A stretch of 64,000 nucleotides of DNA from Lepturacanthus savala. Taxonomy: Eukaryota; Chordata; Actinopteri; Scombriformes; Trichiuridae. Numbering within the stretch: the first letter of the stretch is position 1; each line of letters opens with the position of its first letter. The DNA lies in NCBI GenBank assembly GCA_030544235.1, contig CM060470.1, forward strand, positions 10,046,856-10,110,855, written 5' to 3'. The position numbers and the translations under genes were made by a program. This document shows, in pieces, positions 20,461 to 32,940 of this stretch. The notes below the pieces were generated by a model that had not been told where the DNA came from, searched no databases, and worked only from the letters and a program-made list of their open reading frames with translations.

Positions 20461-22583
20461 TATGATGATTATGATATTATGAAAATGCCTAACGATAATA
20501 CGGCACACACGCTAGTGTGATTAGCAGCTGGTTTTGCAAAGTGCCTTTCTTTTTGCTTTCGACCTCCCCCCCCCCCCGCATTCCTCCCAAAGATCTCGAG
20601 GTTTCAGGTATATTACTTTGAAAAGCCTCATTGTTCCCTGCTTCACGGAACCCTCTCCGGCGTAACCTCTCAAAACGCTTATACCCGGAGTAATTGCTTT
20701 GCAGTAAACCCACCAAACAATGATTGATGACGAGAAAAAAAGAGTGACTTTATAATATATTCTCCCAATTTCGCAATTGTTTTTGAGATTATTCGCCGGC
20801 GCAAGATGCAGTCATTACTCATTAATATTAGCTAAAGCAGATCTGAACTCTCGGATGTGTTCCCCTAAAGTTTTATTAGCGCGGGGGTTTGTTCCATGTA
20901 TCTGACTTTGATTAACTGCCTCCAATACGTCGTATAACTGGCTCATTAGCCGCGCGCATCTCCGCTGGTAAGCGGCCTGGTGTTTGCTAACGGGCCCGCT
21001 TGTTTGTGTATCCGCGTGTTCGCTTCCCCGCGTGCAATATGCGCGTCTGCTTTAGATTTGTGTATTCGTAGCGATGGCCAGGAAACCAAGCAGTTAGCGA
21101 CAGAAGGCAGCTGGTCTCCGCTTTCACCGCTAACCCACAGCCCTTCCATCCCCGTAGCATGTGTAATTGGACAACCACATGTCAGGGTCTGATTTGCAGT
21201 AGGAGCCTAATGGTTTTTTCAGCGCTAAATACCATGAGAGCAGTTGTCGCTTTGTCAGAATTGGCTGGAAATTTAATACAGCGGCTGGGTTCACTAGAGA
21301 CAGAGGGACGACTCGTTCCTTCTTGTTCTCTACCAGATCTTTGCACACAACCTTTGATAAATTATACAGTTTATCGAACAGATCATATGACTAACAATCT
21401 CAATGCATTGTCATATTTGTCTTGATAGTGATAAATGGGAAATTTAAAAAAAAAACACAACCAAACAAAACTGTGTTGCATGATATATTCTTTCTTGTAT
21501 TGCCTTAGTTATAATGGTTGGTATAATTGGTTAGTTTTTGTTGGTAGAGTTAATTATCCAGCCTTATCTTGTACTGATTTTGTAGGAGAAAAAAAAATGT
21601 CATCATGAATTTTTGTATTTTTTAACAGGCAAAGGTTTCCCCACACAGCTACCCCAGAACTAATCTCAGCCGTAGGGACGATTTCTGCCAATTTCAGACC
21701 GGTCCTTTTTTTTTTTCTTTTCCCCATTTCAGCACAACATGGACAGGTTCATAACAGGTGTGGCAACAGGAAAATAACAAAAAAAAATTGCTGATGCTGT
21801 TCTTTTAGTATCAAATCATTAGGTTCATCTAGTTTTTAATTATTGTACAATGATTTCATCTTCAGGATATATAATATCCAGGATATTTAATCCTGCATGT
21901 GTTATTACTACTTTATAATAATATAACATCACGTCTCCTGCATCACGGCTCCTACACTGAAATCTAATAATTTATACGTTCCCAGTTTTTATTAAAATCT
22001 ATACCCTCATGGTGGAAAACAACAACTTCCACTTAATAATATTATTGTTCATGAATTATCACGTTCATACTATGTTCAGTTTTCCCACAATGTGCTTTTT
22101 GAGTCCACGGGTCAATTTCATTTGGAAAATCAATGTTCAGTGTTTCTTTTGTGTACTTAACCTGCCAGGCGTTCAGGAGAAATTTTTCTACTCCTGCGTT
22201 TTGACCTTTATGTTCGTCTGTTGCCAGAAAAGCTCCTGGTCTCCGGCCAAACAGGCAGACCGGAGTTTTCTCCTCCGCCGAAACGACCGTTTTGCGATTC
22301 GTTTTGCGCCGAGCTGTAGTCTCATTGTTGCCGAGTTGATGGCGCTGCGAGCGAGCCTCGATCAGGAGCTCATCAGTTGACCGGCTCTGCACGCGTCTCT
22401 GTAATTTAGAACTTTAGATCTTGGCGTTATGACCTTAATCCTAATTGTTTCTCTATTCTCTGATACCATCAACTGTACCAGAGCATCTCTCTACCAGAGG
22501 CAACTTTTTAGTACAGGACAGGTCCACTGAATTTGGCCGGTCAGCTTTTTCCATTACACCAGCCAACTTTTGGAACCTTCATA
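20461..22583. other. non-coding sequence with CNE-like blocks
   Basis: No coding exon recognised. The block at 20760-20960 (GATTATTCGCCGGCGCAAG, CATTACTCATTAATATTAGC, TGACTTTGATTAACTGCC) is dense in homeodomain cores and looks like a regulatory element. 20940-21180 is CpG-rich. 21440-22010 is AT-rich and featureless. 22160-22390 is GC-richer with no clear exon. Confidence 0.4.
20760..20960. promoter_or_regulatory. candidate conserved non-coding element
   Basis: A non-repetitive block with clustered ATTA/TAAT cores and TTTGATTAAC, intermediate GC and no low complexity. Inferred from composition only. Confidence 0.3.
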
Positions 22584-23051
22584 CAGCTCTGGAAAAAAAA
22601 TAAGAGACCACTGCATTTCTGAAACCAGCATCTCTACATGTATTCCAGCCAGAGGTACCGATTAGACGGACACCTGAACCAAGAACAATGGTAAAGACTT
22701 GTGGAGAGCATGAAAAGATGCACAAAAGCTGTGATTAAATAAGGGTTATTGCACCAAATATTGATTTCTGAACTAAAACCAGTAACTAAAAAGTGTAAAC
22801 ATGTGTATTATGTTGTTTTAAATCAATTTTGATCTTGTTTCTTTGCATTGTTTGAGGTATGACAAAATTGTTTCATTGCATTGTATCTTGACCATTTGTC
22901 ATTTTCTGCAAATAAACACTCTAAATGATAATATTTTTATTCGGAATTTGGGGGAAATGCTGTCAGTAGTTCATAGACTCAAACGAAAATGTTCCTCTAA
23001 GTAGTCAAATCAGAAAAAACTGATAATTCTTAATTTTTTTTTCTAGAGCTG
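22584..23051 (+). mobile_element. Tc1/mariner-derived MITE, copy 4 (most complete)
   Basis: Both termini are intact: CAGCTCTGGAAAAAAAATAA at 22584 and the inverted form TTTTTTTTTCTAGAGCTG ending 23051. They are flanked by TA (22582-22583 and 23052-23053). The interior contains CATCTCTACATGTATTCCAG, GACTTGTGGAGAGCATGAAA, GGGTTATTGCACCAAATATT and TTTGCATTGTTTGAGG. It is 468 bp with no transposase, a deletion derivative. Confidence 0.9.
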
Positions 23052-23589
23052 TATATTCCACCTTCTCTAGTTTGAGATCATGCAACCACAAAGTGCGGAA
23101 CAAGTAGTTAAAATGTATTATATGAAAGGTGCTTTCAGGTTTTTGGTCTTTTGTGCGACGTGACGTTTAACAAATAAAAGGGTTAGACGGAATAAAATAC
23201 AATACATTCGCAGTTTTGAGTCAAGTATGAGCTGCAGCGCGTCACACAACGGTCGTTTTGTCTGTCATCATTGACGGGGCTGACAATGAGGGGCAAAAAA
23301 AAAGAAAAAAAAGCGGAACAAAAACTATGACGCGTATCAGTTTTGCCCCCTCAAGCTTAAATGATCAATTAACACTTCTTTTGTGCCCCCGCTACCTCCG
23401 CGGCGCTGCCGAGTTTGGGGTTCGCTGTTGCCTTCGGTTACCATGGCGATAGAAGTGGCTCTCGGCAGGGGCAGGAGGGTCTGTTTCAGACCCAGGCAGA
23501 CAGGGAAATAGAGGAGTGTGACAGTGATTAATGTCCTGGCAGAAACAGAGACGGGCGGCTCTCGGGGGCCCCCCCCCCCCCCTCATCAG

Positions 23590-23840
23590 CATCAAGGCGT
23601 TAAGGAGCATGCCGGCCCCTGAACCAACGGCGAGGAAGTTTAATCACAATCATGTGAATTATTTATTATACCAAAAATCTATCACTTTCCAACACGGCGG
23701 ATGATGGGCCCCGAGTAGATTGAAATGTTGGATTAAGCCAAGGAGGAAATGAGATTCACCTGCGATGTCGCCTAAAAATCAATCCCCGCTGTCCCCGTTG
23801 ATTAATGCCGAAACATTTGTCTCAAACAGCCTCTGTGTTC
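23590..23840. promoter_or_regulatory. candidate conserved non-coding element
   Basis: The non-repetitive block has AGTTTAATCACAATCATGTG, AATTATTTATTATACC, GATTAAGCC and CCGTTGATTAATGCCG. Homeodomain-like cores are numerous and GC is balanced. Inferred from composition. Confidence 0.3.
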
Positions 23841-24078
23841 CGCTTGGGCGTTTCGTCCCGGAGCATCAAACAGGTGGAGGTGGCCTTTTTGCCGAGTGGC
23901 GCTGGAGAAGAGGGGGGCTAGCTGGGAGTCACATGGCGCTCCGGTTACTCTACAGCCTTTTAACAAAGGTAGTGAAGTGATGGAAGACTAGAGACACCCC
24001 CCTCCCCACGCACACACACATACATCATGTTCTACATTATCTGTTGGATACTCTGCCTCTATGCTTGCACACGTCTGT

Positions 24079-24088
24079 CCCCCCCCCC

Positions 24089-24119
<31 letters not shown>
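24079..24119. repeat. run of 27 C followed by a CA tract
   Basis: Twenty-seven consecutive C (24079-24105) pass into ACACACACACACAC. On the minus strand this is a 27-G run, a strong quadruplex candidate and a likely sequencing-error site. Confidence 0.95.
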
Positions 24120-26193
24120 GTGCACGCGCGCCTTATTCCCGCTCATATTGGAAGCACTTTTGCATAACAGAGCAACCTCAAAGCTTTATCACAGTACCTG
24201 CTCCTCTTTCATGTCGCCCACTTGGATATCAAGATCCATTAGAGCTTCTTCTGAGGACCTCGGCCCCTGCACTTCAGCGCACTTTCCCTCCCCTTTAACT
24301 CCACTCGCCCGTAACATTACAGCTGAAAGGGGCCTCTGTCGGGTGTGTACGGCGCGCACTTGCGCGAGCGCTGCATTTGAAGCTCATCTTTGGAGATGGG
24401 GAGAAAAAAAAAAAAAGGAAAAAAAAAGGGTCTCCTTCTTCTTCCTTTTCAGTGACTTCTACACCTGGCGCCCACCACCTTCAAACACTCTTTGCTCTTT
24501 GTGACCTGACCCGTCTGCCCCCTCTCGTCAAATGTCGACAGCGGCGCAAAGGAGCCGAGGGAGCGCACGAGCTCTGCAGCGCCGGTGTAAGATTTAGAAA
24601 GGATGTGATGAATGAGCTTCAGACATACATGCGTTCCTTTGTGCATTCATCCGACTGCGGGAGGGTAACGTTACCTCGCCACTTTTCCACACCTGTCCGG
24701 TTTCTTCGCCTGGCCTCGATGGAATACAGCCTGTGTGCATTCGTAAGTTTACAAAATGCGACGGTGGGAAAGGTGTGTAAATCGTCCGCCGGATGTTTGA
24801 TGGCAGTAAATGTCAGTCCCGGCTCGCAGCAGACTGCTCTAGATGGATGGGGGGGTGTTACTTTGGGGAATATTCCGCGGCTACCTGTATCGGGCAATTG
24901 TTTTGCGAATAACTGCTATGGTAATAATGAATCTAACCACCGGTTGCTTTATTTAGCCCATTAACCGACGGTACAGTGGTTTAAACCGTTCAAAAACACC
25001 TGGCTGATCATCAGCAGCGCCGGCAATTACGGCGGGGTCAGACAGGCAGGTGTGTGCGTGTGTTATTTAGCCACACGCTGCTTTCTCATTTTCCGCGGCG
25101 CTGTTGGTTTCGCTTCTCATTTCGACTCCAGTGAATTACGGCGCCCTCGGGGGAGCAGAGAGAGAGACAACAGGGGAGAAATACTCTTCTTACAGCTCTC
25201 TTAAACAATGTTGAACAACTTTTGAAGTTGCAGCCATGAGCACTGACGGTTTTGGAGGCCGAAGGCTTTGAGTGCAGCGCCGGGGCGTGGACCGGAGGGC
25301 TGGCGTGACTTAAAAGCTGTTATCAAACACAGATGTCTCAGTTCGTTGTGTGTGGAAGGGCTGTATGCATGCAGCTGAAGACATCTTCTACTTGCACTAA
25401 TATATTCATATATTCAGCTTCTATTGTTTGCAATGTGTGTAGATGGGGCCTGACTTCATGTGTATTCATATTTTGAGCAATAAAACGTCAAAGGTTAGCC
25501 TTCGGTTTCCCTGTGCTGTACTGTGCTCTGTGTTAATCAGTGAATTATCTTATTTTTATGTGGACACAAAACATTACAGCCATATGCAGTTGTTGAACAT
25601 GTCAATCCAAAATCACGAGCACTGGTATGCTGCTATACCAACCCCCGCTGCTCAATCCGTGAAGGTTTTCCGCAAGAACTCTTGAGTTTGGAAAAGGGCT
25701 GCGGGGATTTGCTGCCATGCACGGCCACAAGAGAGCTAGTGAGGTCAACCGCTGATGTCGGGTGACAAGATCCGGCTTGCAATTGGCTTTTTTACCTCTC
25801 ACCAGCTAACACTTTTTCCAAATGTGTTTTTCCAGCTAACACGCAACGTGTTAGCTGGGGTGAGGGTCCGGGCCCTGTGCGGCTCTGTCAAGACACGTTC
25901 TTCGACACCACTGGAAATCTGTTTCTTTATTAAACTTGGTTTGTGCAATTTGACATTGAACTGTTGTCTAAAAGATCACATCTTTTCACTGGAACTAAGG
26001 AGACTGATCCAATCTATCAAAATCAGATACAAGTTCTGGAAGTGGATACAGTTGTTGTCTTGTAGGAGAGAATAATGACCAAGAAGAATAATGGAAATAC
26101 TTGCTTTGTTGATAGTCGACAGTCTCAGGACAAGCATTGAGAAATTCTCCAAAGCACCATTGGATGAGGTTTTCTTTTTTACAGCATTTAGAA

Positions 26194-26335
26194 CAGGGGT
26201 CTCCAACCATGGAGTAACACACCTGATTCTACGAATCAACCACTCGGGCCTTTGCTAAAGACCTTCATTAATAGAATCAAGAGGCTTGGTTGGAACATAA
26301 GCCTGGAGCCACAGCAGATCTCTAGTACCAGGGTA
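26194..26335 (+). mobile_element. partial hAT-type MITE
   Basis: It starts CAGGGGTCTCCAACCATGG and contains GTAACACACCTGATTCTACG, TTGCTAAAGACCTTCATTAA and GGCTTGGTTGGAACATAAGC. These are shared with the complete copy at 28890-29075. The right terminus is lost. Confidence 0.75.
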
Positions 26336-27897
26336 CTTTTCCCATTTGGCTCAGTCCATGGTCACTGCCTGATCAGTGCATCATCAGCCTTGATCAAACC
26401 AAGGCATATCTCATTTGACAGGAAATCTGTTCGGCAAGATTGCCTCCTATTACTCTGTTATTAAAGGATGCAGATTCCCCTGTGCACGCAGGTCAAGGCG
26501 TGGTGTGGAACACTATGGTCTTCACACTGCATCCACTCTGACATACTTTTAGCCATATAATACATGTGTAGTTTACAGCCAACATCCAAAGTAGAATTAT
26601 GGAATTACCATCTCTCTTAGCTACTGTCCTGTGGTCACAATCCATTTTGGACTGTCCCACGTCCCCCCCCATAGAAACCAGCTCCAGCCACCCTAGACGC
26701 CCCCTGCTGCTTCGACAGCAAGCCCCCGCTGGCTTGACGCCCAGACACCCTTGGCAATTTACAAACCGGCAGCGATGGCGGCTGTGCCCACGCGTCTTTG
26801 ACTTTGCTGAAGACGTGCTCCCATTCATTACGGCGCACAAATGAGAGAGGGCTGCTCGTGTTCTGCGGCAGGAGGGATAAACAAGACATAAAACATAGGG
26901 TTGTTGGTCACGGACAGACAATTTGCTGTGGTTAGACTGCGGTTAACTTCAGGTGTCCTTTCGCCGTCCTTCTCTTTTTCTTTCTCACGGTGTCTTCTTC
27001 CCGTGTAGTGATTTGTTTTTGTAACAAAGAGCGAACCTGCAGGCGATCTTAAATGAGCGCTTTCCAGTGGCTGCATATTTCTGCGAGAGATTTATTTTAG
27101 CGGGGAGCTCCTGGCATGTCGACAATCCTTTGTACTTTCACGAGTTGTGTACCTTGGATTTGTTTCATCAAACACTAAAAGTCATTTTTCTAATCTTCTA
27201 TAGGTATTACATTTGGACTCCTGCTACTCCGTAAGACCTGAAGGAGATCGAAGCTTTAGATATTCATTTTGCCCGGTAGTTTTCACGAGCTTGCTCCGCA
27301 GGTGTTACCATCCCAATGTAACAGCTATCATGTGTGAGTAATGTGTTTAAACAGCAACTTGCTCGTTCTAATGAGCTCATATCCTTGTGGATTTTAATGA
27401 GATGTTCAATCGCTCATTTTCCTAACAATCCCAGCTGTTAAAGTAAACTACTACTCTTTTCAATACCTCAGAGAGGGCACTCCTATCAATATGGAAACTG
27501 AACTGTGGACCCAAGTAAAATGATTATCTATGGTGATAATGTCTTTTTGTCATTTCATCACCAATGTGTCATATTTTCTTTTACTATTATGTCAAATTGC
27601 GGGACCCTGACAATCAGAATCAAGCAGAGAGGCTTTGGTGATGAGATTATGATACACTGACAATGGTGTGCGAGTATGTGTACGAGTTAGCGAATTCACC
27701 TTGATTTTTGAAGCAAAGATATATTTAATCAATTAGAATATAATGACTTGTCGCCTCTTCTTGTAGGGCTCAATCTACACTTCATAATTATATCACATTT
27801 TGTGTTTTACAATTAGGTGAGCATTTTCTCCACAAGCTTGTTCATATTAGCAACAACTCTAAAATTAAAGTCTCTTTCATCAGATTAAATTATACTA
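26336..27897. other. non-coding sequence
   Basis: No gene seen. 26640-26900 is GC-rich and non-repetitive (CTCCAGCCACCCTAGACGCC, CCGGCAGCGATGGCGGCTG) and may be regulatory. From 27100 the sequence is AT-rich without recognised repeats. Confidence 0.4.
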
Positions 27898-28230
27898 GAT
27901 TCAACTTTATTGTTATTGCATACAGTGCATCTGGAAAGAGTGAAGCCATTTTGGAATAAGGCTTTAACAACAAAATGTGGAAAAAGTGAAGCGCTGTGAA
28001 TACTTTCAGGATGCACTGTATGTCACAACTACAAAGCAACGAAATGCAGATAGCATTTAACTAGAAGTGCTTCAGTAGTAATTTAAATACCTATAGTACA
28101 TTATGTACAGGCGATAAATATATATATGATAATTATGGTGCAGTTTATAGTACAGTATATAGACTATGAAAAAGCTGTGACTATGATAATGAGTATGAAT
28201 TATGATACACAATATAAATAGGTTTTGTAC
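27898..28230 (-). mobile_element. LINE 3' UTR fragment
   Basis: The plus strand reads GATTCAACTTTATTGTTATT, then, after an inserted MITE, CAACTACAAAGCAACGAAAT, GCAGATAGCATTTAACTAG and AAGTGCTTC. That is the inverted 3' end of a common fish LINE tail. It is diverged and has no ORF. Confidence 0.6.
27923..28018. mobile_element. 96-bp Tc1/mariner MITE inserted in the LINE tail
   Basis: The ends CAGTGCATCTGGAAAG and CTTTCAGGATGCACTG are inverted repeats (one mismatch and one extra base). TA duplicates flank it at 27921-27922 and 28019-28020. The interior (CATTTTGGAATAAGG, ACAACAAAATGTGGAAAAAG) matches the ends of a known fish Tc1-type element. Removing it rejoins the LINE sequence cleanly. Confidence 0.85.
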
Positions 28231-28889
28231 AGACTACAATGCAATTGTAATGTGATCTAATTAATGATAAATACAGTAGTGCAATGGAGTGAACGAAGGA
28301 CGAGTTCACTTCTTCAGTTTAGTTTTCAGGTTTTATGTTTATAATTCATATAAATGAATGACAAATTTGAGTAATTTTGTCATGTTTATAAAGCTAAAAC
28401 TAAAATATTTGTGTTAGCTTTCAACGGTATCATCGTATTTACCTCATCTTCAGACGTGTGGTTAAAGCCTCATGAGATCATGTTGCTGGATGCTAACGGT
28501 ATTTATCCTGAGCTGCGCTCCGATTCACAGTGTACATAAACAGCACTCCCTACTCCCTGCTCGGGGAATATCGCTTTAAGGAACATTCCTCGGCAAAATT
28601 CCTCCAAGGGAATCCATTATAAGGTCAACCTGTTGCTTGTTTCCCTCATAATTAAAAAAATAAATACATTTAAAATGGTTTGAGTATTATTGCTATTAGT
28701 AAAATAGAGATGTAAACTCCTGTTTATTGATTTTGCCTGCTCCAACATACCGAATGCACAAGCATACGACTACATTTTTGTAGTTGTATGTTTATAGTAT
28801 GCTCCTGGCATCGCTCTAATATGTCGCCATATTTATATTGAGCCATGTCCCTATGTAGTTGGCAAAAATGAGGGATCCACCATCTCGAA

Positions 28890-29075
28890 CAGGGGTCTCC
28901 AACCCTGGCCCTAGAGAGCCACTGTGGGTGCAGGTTTTTGTTCCAACACTTTGTTTACACACCTGATGACTAATCAACCACTAGGGCCCTTGCTGAGGAC
29001 CTTTATTAGTAGATTCAGGTGTGTTACTGCTTGGTTGGAACAAAAACCCTTCTGGATCAGGGTTGGAGACCCGTG
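28890..29075. mobile_element. complete hAT MITE
   Basis: Inverted ends CAGGGGTCTCCAACCCTGG and CAGGGTTGGAGACCCGTG bound 186 bp. Internal phrases are TGCAGGTTTTTGTTCCAAC and its inverse GTTGGAACAAAAACCC. The 8-bp target duplication is ATCTCGAA (28882-28889) and ATCTAGAA (29076-29083), 7 of 8 matching. There is no coding content. Confidence 0.9.
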
Positions 29076-29083
29076 ATCTAGAA

Positions 29084-32000
29084 TGTCTGAATACCTTACT
29101 AGGCTTTCAACAGGTAGACGAATGGTAGCAGGATGGTTTTCTATATCTGGTGATACTTTGCAGTGTGCAATTGAACTACACTACGCTATCCCAGAAGTCA
29201 GTAGGAGGGGCAAGATGGTGGTGCTATCGTACTTCCTAGAAGCTACTACTGTGGCATTCGAGTAGTAGCTACTGGTTATTTGGCAGTGCCTACTAAGGTT
29301 TTGGATGCGGTGACTGTGTTTTTCACCCCTTTGATACTCTGCTTTTTCTTCTTCTTTACTTTTTCTTCTTCTTCTCCACACCTCCAGTATGGTAGGTGGT
29401 AGTATTTAGAACAGGATTAAGAGTTATACACCTGCATGCACATGCCCAGTGTGCTTGTTTTAATATGGATGGAGATTATTCATGAAAAGTCTTGCATGGA
29501 TGTAATCACAGTGAGCAGATATGGTTCTTTAACTAATAATTAAGGTTTTAGATAAACATCAAGTAGCTTTAATGACGATGCCGGTAAGCTCTCTGTTGCA
29601 GAAGAATGATCCCCGCCTCTATGAAATATTCTGGAGTGAAACGACCTGGGATGGATCCAGCATAATAGCCTTGCCTCTGCTGACAACAGCCATTTGATAC
29701 CATGGACAGAGGACAGGACAAGTTCTCTGTGCTACTGTATACATGTCCCTGTTATCTCGTATGGTGGCTGTGGCCTCCAGGGACCAGTCCCAGACAGCTG
29801 GCTGGCACAGGAAATTGGCGATGAGTACAAGTCTTAAGCCACCCTGAGCCACCCTCTTTCCCCCCCACTGTGCTACTTCTCTGTTTAGTCTTTCTTTCTC
29901 CTTCCCTGCCAGAGTCTGATGCACCAGGCGATTTTTCATTGTCTACTGTAAATGCAAAGGCAAAGGAAATTTTCTGGCAGATGATAGAAGTCTTACTTTT
30001 CACTCAATCAGAGGTATCCATGAGCCAAATATTTGCTCCATTTTTTTGGGATGCGATGGACACTTCTGCAGTGAAGCTTCTGTGTACCTTGTTATTTTAT
30101 GTATGAAGTCAAACCCATTTCATGGTTATTTCTTCTTCTAAATGATTAATAAGGGTACATTTTATCAGTCCTGCCAGGAGTTGGGTTTTTTTGCGATTAC
30201 TGTAATCCAAAGTGCTTGATTTTGGTGCGGTTTATCAAAAATTGGCATGCAAATCGTGTTATTTATCTGGCAAAAATTGCAATTATCCCGCCATTGTAAC
30301 TACTGCATATACAACAAGAATTAACATTACATTTCTCCCATCCTCTCCCTGACTTTGATCACATTTTCTCATTTGTTTTGTTGCACAAAAACATGCACGC
30401 CATTGCCGCTGTGTTGGATGTAGCTTCCCCTGTGACTGATTTGTCTTATGTGGATGCTGCAGCATTGAAACGATTTTCAAATGGTTGGCAATTGACAGCG
30501 GATGTCCAGTGAGGATCTCCTTTTGTGTTGCGCCACAGTGTTGCACTGGGTGCAAAACAGTTAGCTCACCTGTTGGAACCCGGTTTCCTCAAGATTAACT
30601 GAGGTGAAGTCAATTTTACTTATATAGACCAAAAGATTTACCTCATAAGACTTTAACACAGTGAACAACATCAGCTGAAATGATTTTAATGATGATTTAG
30701 AAGGTTTGAGCTCTTGCCTGGAGACATTAGACGAGTTTATCTTAGGCTCTTGGAGGCTGGTGAAGTGAAATGCAGAAGAAATCGAATAAAGGTGGTGGTA
30801 CGGTTGGGAACAACACCGGAGAGCTCTCATTCATGCCAGATTGAATCCTGGTTAGCTTTGATCCGCTGACGGACGTATCTCAACTGCGACTGGCTTTCTT
30901 TCTTTGCTCGGCTAATCAAACCTGAATTAATTACGTATCGCATGCGAAACTGCTCCGCGTTGACTCGCGCGGGATCCGCGGTGACCACCTTAAGCGCGTT
31001 TAAGGCGTTGTCAAAAGTCCGTTAATTATGTTGTGCTGGGTCCGACGTTCCTCGGCGAGTCGGAAATCAGCTTGACGTAGACTTTCAGACGGGGAATGCA
31101 CACTGACAGGCGTGCGCACGCACACATTCAGCGAGCGTAGCACGCTTTAGTGCTTCCTTTTCTTCTCCCCTTCAGGCCATGCTCTCTTTGAACCCAAATT
31201 AATAGCCTCCTTCACTGCGTCACATATAATTTGAACCTGTCTCTCCGTTTTGCAATTCAATCTTAATTGCAAAGTACTTCCGTTTCAAGAGTTGCTAAGC
31301 AAACGGTGCATATGACAGATGAGTCTGTGGCAGTAAACGGAATTACTACCGAACGCCCTCTCTGTCTTTTGTCGTTTTTTTTTTTTTTTTTTTTTTCCCA
31401 GAAAGTCAGGAACTCTTCTCCTCCAGGGAGGAGTTGGATAAAAAAAAAGACAGGGCCCTTGGTTGCCCGTGACTTTCTTTTCTTTAGTTATATCCTCAGA
31501 CCACAATGATGAATGGCAGTTTCATTTCTGCACTTTAAAAGATGGATTGAGAGCTTGATTCCCAGCCCCTTTCGGAAGTTAAGCGATCTAACTCCTGCTC
31601 TCTTGCGCCCATCATCTTGTCACTGTTTTAACGGTCACGCGGTCTCTTCCTCCGCGTGCCGTCCTCCATCATCAGACGGCGCATTTACACATTTACATTC
31701 TTGACATCACTCATCGCGGCGCTCCCTTGTAGCGGCGCGCTTTTCACGCCTCGCTTGATGTCTCTCCCATTCATACTTGCTACTTTTTGCCGAGCCTCTC
31801 AACTTTTTTTTTTTTTTTTTATCCTGGCTCTTTCAGCCCCTGCTCTGGGTGGAATTTCCATTGATTAACACCAGACGTGGCCTGCACTTCTGTGTTCACC
31901 TGCCCAAACCAGGCTCAGGAATGATGAATCACCTGCAGCCCTTTCTATCAGTCCCCTCCCTTTCTGCATCCATCCCTCACTCTCCCAGCTGTCAACTCCA

Positions 32001-32714
32001 AAATGAAATGAGCCCCAGATTGATTGCGTGTAGGTTTAGAAGACAAAAAGGTGGTCAGCGTTTTTTTTTTTTTTTTTTTTTTTTTCTTTCAATCAGGTTT
32101 AGCTTGTGTGCATGCAGGGTTTGCTCAGGTAATGGGCGTGTGATATAAAGAGTTAAAGTAATATTAAAAGGCTGTTGTTTAAGCATTAAATATTCATGTC
32201 CTGGAGGCTTGAAAGATGATTCTCCAAAAAATGTTACCGCAGAGACCGGCGGTGGAGGTCAACTTGGATACTTCCAATGAGGACGTGATAGCGTAGCTAT
32301 GTTGTGTTTCTCGCTGTTTCTCCACGACATGACTGGATGCATTCACCGACGTCTTTACCAATTTGTTGGTCAGCTGGTGAATCTTTGGAACATGTGGATC
32401 AATGGCAGAGACGTGGATTATGATGCAAGAAGAGTGGTTAAAGGAGCTGACACTTTTTGACCCTTTTTTTTTTTCTGTGAAAATGACTCACTGTTCAAAA
32501 TCTGTTGCGAATTAACTGGCTACAGTTGCTGTTCTCCACGAAGAAGCAAGCTGTAAACATTTTAGAGCCTTTTCGGATTACAGGGGACAGGTGTTTGATA
32601 TTAAAATGGTAACCCCACCCACCTACCCTACCACACACACACACACACACAATTATACATTTTTTTTCTTTTTCCCCTAATGCAAAAACATGCAATCCAT
32701 TTTTTTTTTTGTAT
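29084..32714. other. intron-like sequence, no gene seen
   Basis: 29100-30170 is ordinary sequence. 30180-30540 (GTTGGGTTTTTTTGCGATTA, AATTGGCATGCAAATCG) resembles a dispersed fish repeat that I cannot name with confidence. 30840-31070 is a CNE-like GC-balanced block (TTGATCCGCTGACGGACG, TGAATTAATTACGTATCGC). Poly-T runs lie at about 31375-31396, 31803-31820 and 32061-32085. 32630-32650 is a CA tract. Confidence 0.4.
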
Positions 32715-32940
32715 TTTAGCCAACTCTGTGGGAAAGAACCTTTCCCATTTCAACATGACAATGCCTATGCACAAAGCCAGCTCCATAAAGACATGTTTTT
32801 TTTCCCCTGAGTTTAATGTGGAAGAAAGTGACTGGCCTGCACAGTTCAACCCTGGACGAACGGGAACACTGGCTGGACAACGTCCCGACATTCCAGCATC
32901 CTAAAATCCCAACATCAGTGTTGGAACTTATGGTGAAATA
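32715..32940 (+). pseudogene. Tc1 transposase C-terminal fragment
   Basis: The reading NLSHFNMTMPMHKASSIKT, then VEESDWPAQFNP, follows the end of a Tc1-type DD34E transposase, where one expects FQHDNxPxHKAxSIKT, VEELDWPAQSPDLNP and LWDEL. The second catalytic aspartate is replaced (NMTM in place of QHDN), and after FNP the frame is lost. The N-terminal DNA-binding part is absent. It is inactive. A different Tc1 lineage is represented at 3340-3425. Confidence 0.75.

Larger units (their letters stand above)
23052..26193. other. non-coding sequence, partly CpG-rich
   Basis: No exon recognised. 23590-23840 is a CNE-like block. C runs are at 23569-23582 and 24079-24105. 24300-25330 is CpG-rich with no gene signal. 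25400-26190 is ordinary AT-rich sequence. Confidence 0.45.

Noticed and set aside
24377..24964. A 195-codon plus-strand open frame, the longest in the window
   Set aside because: It starts in a GAAAAAAA-type low-complexity stretch, sits in GC-rich non-coding DNA where stops are rarer, shows no family motif, and has no splice or Kozak support.
29083..29265. Open frame ending in TTVAFE, reminiscent of the semaphorin PTVAFED segment
   Set aside because: It is followed at once by a stop, lacks the surrounding semaphorin residues and has no splice sites, so it is coincidence.
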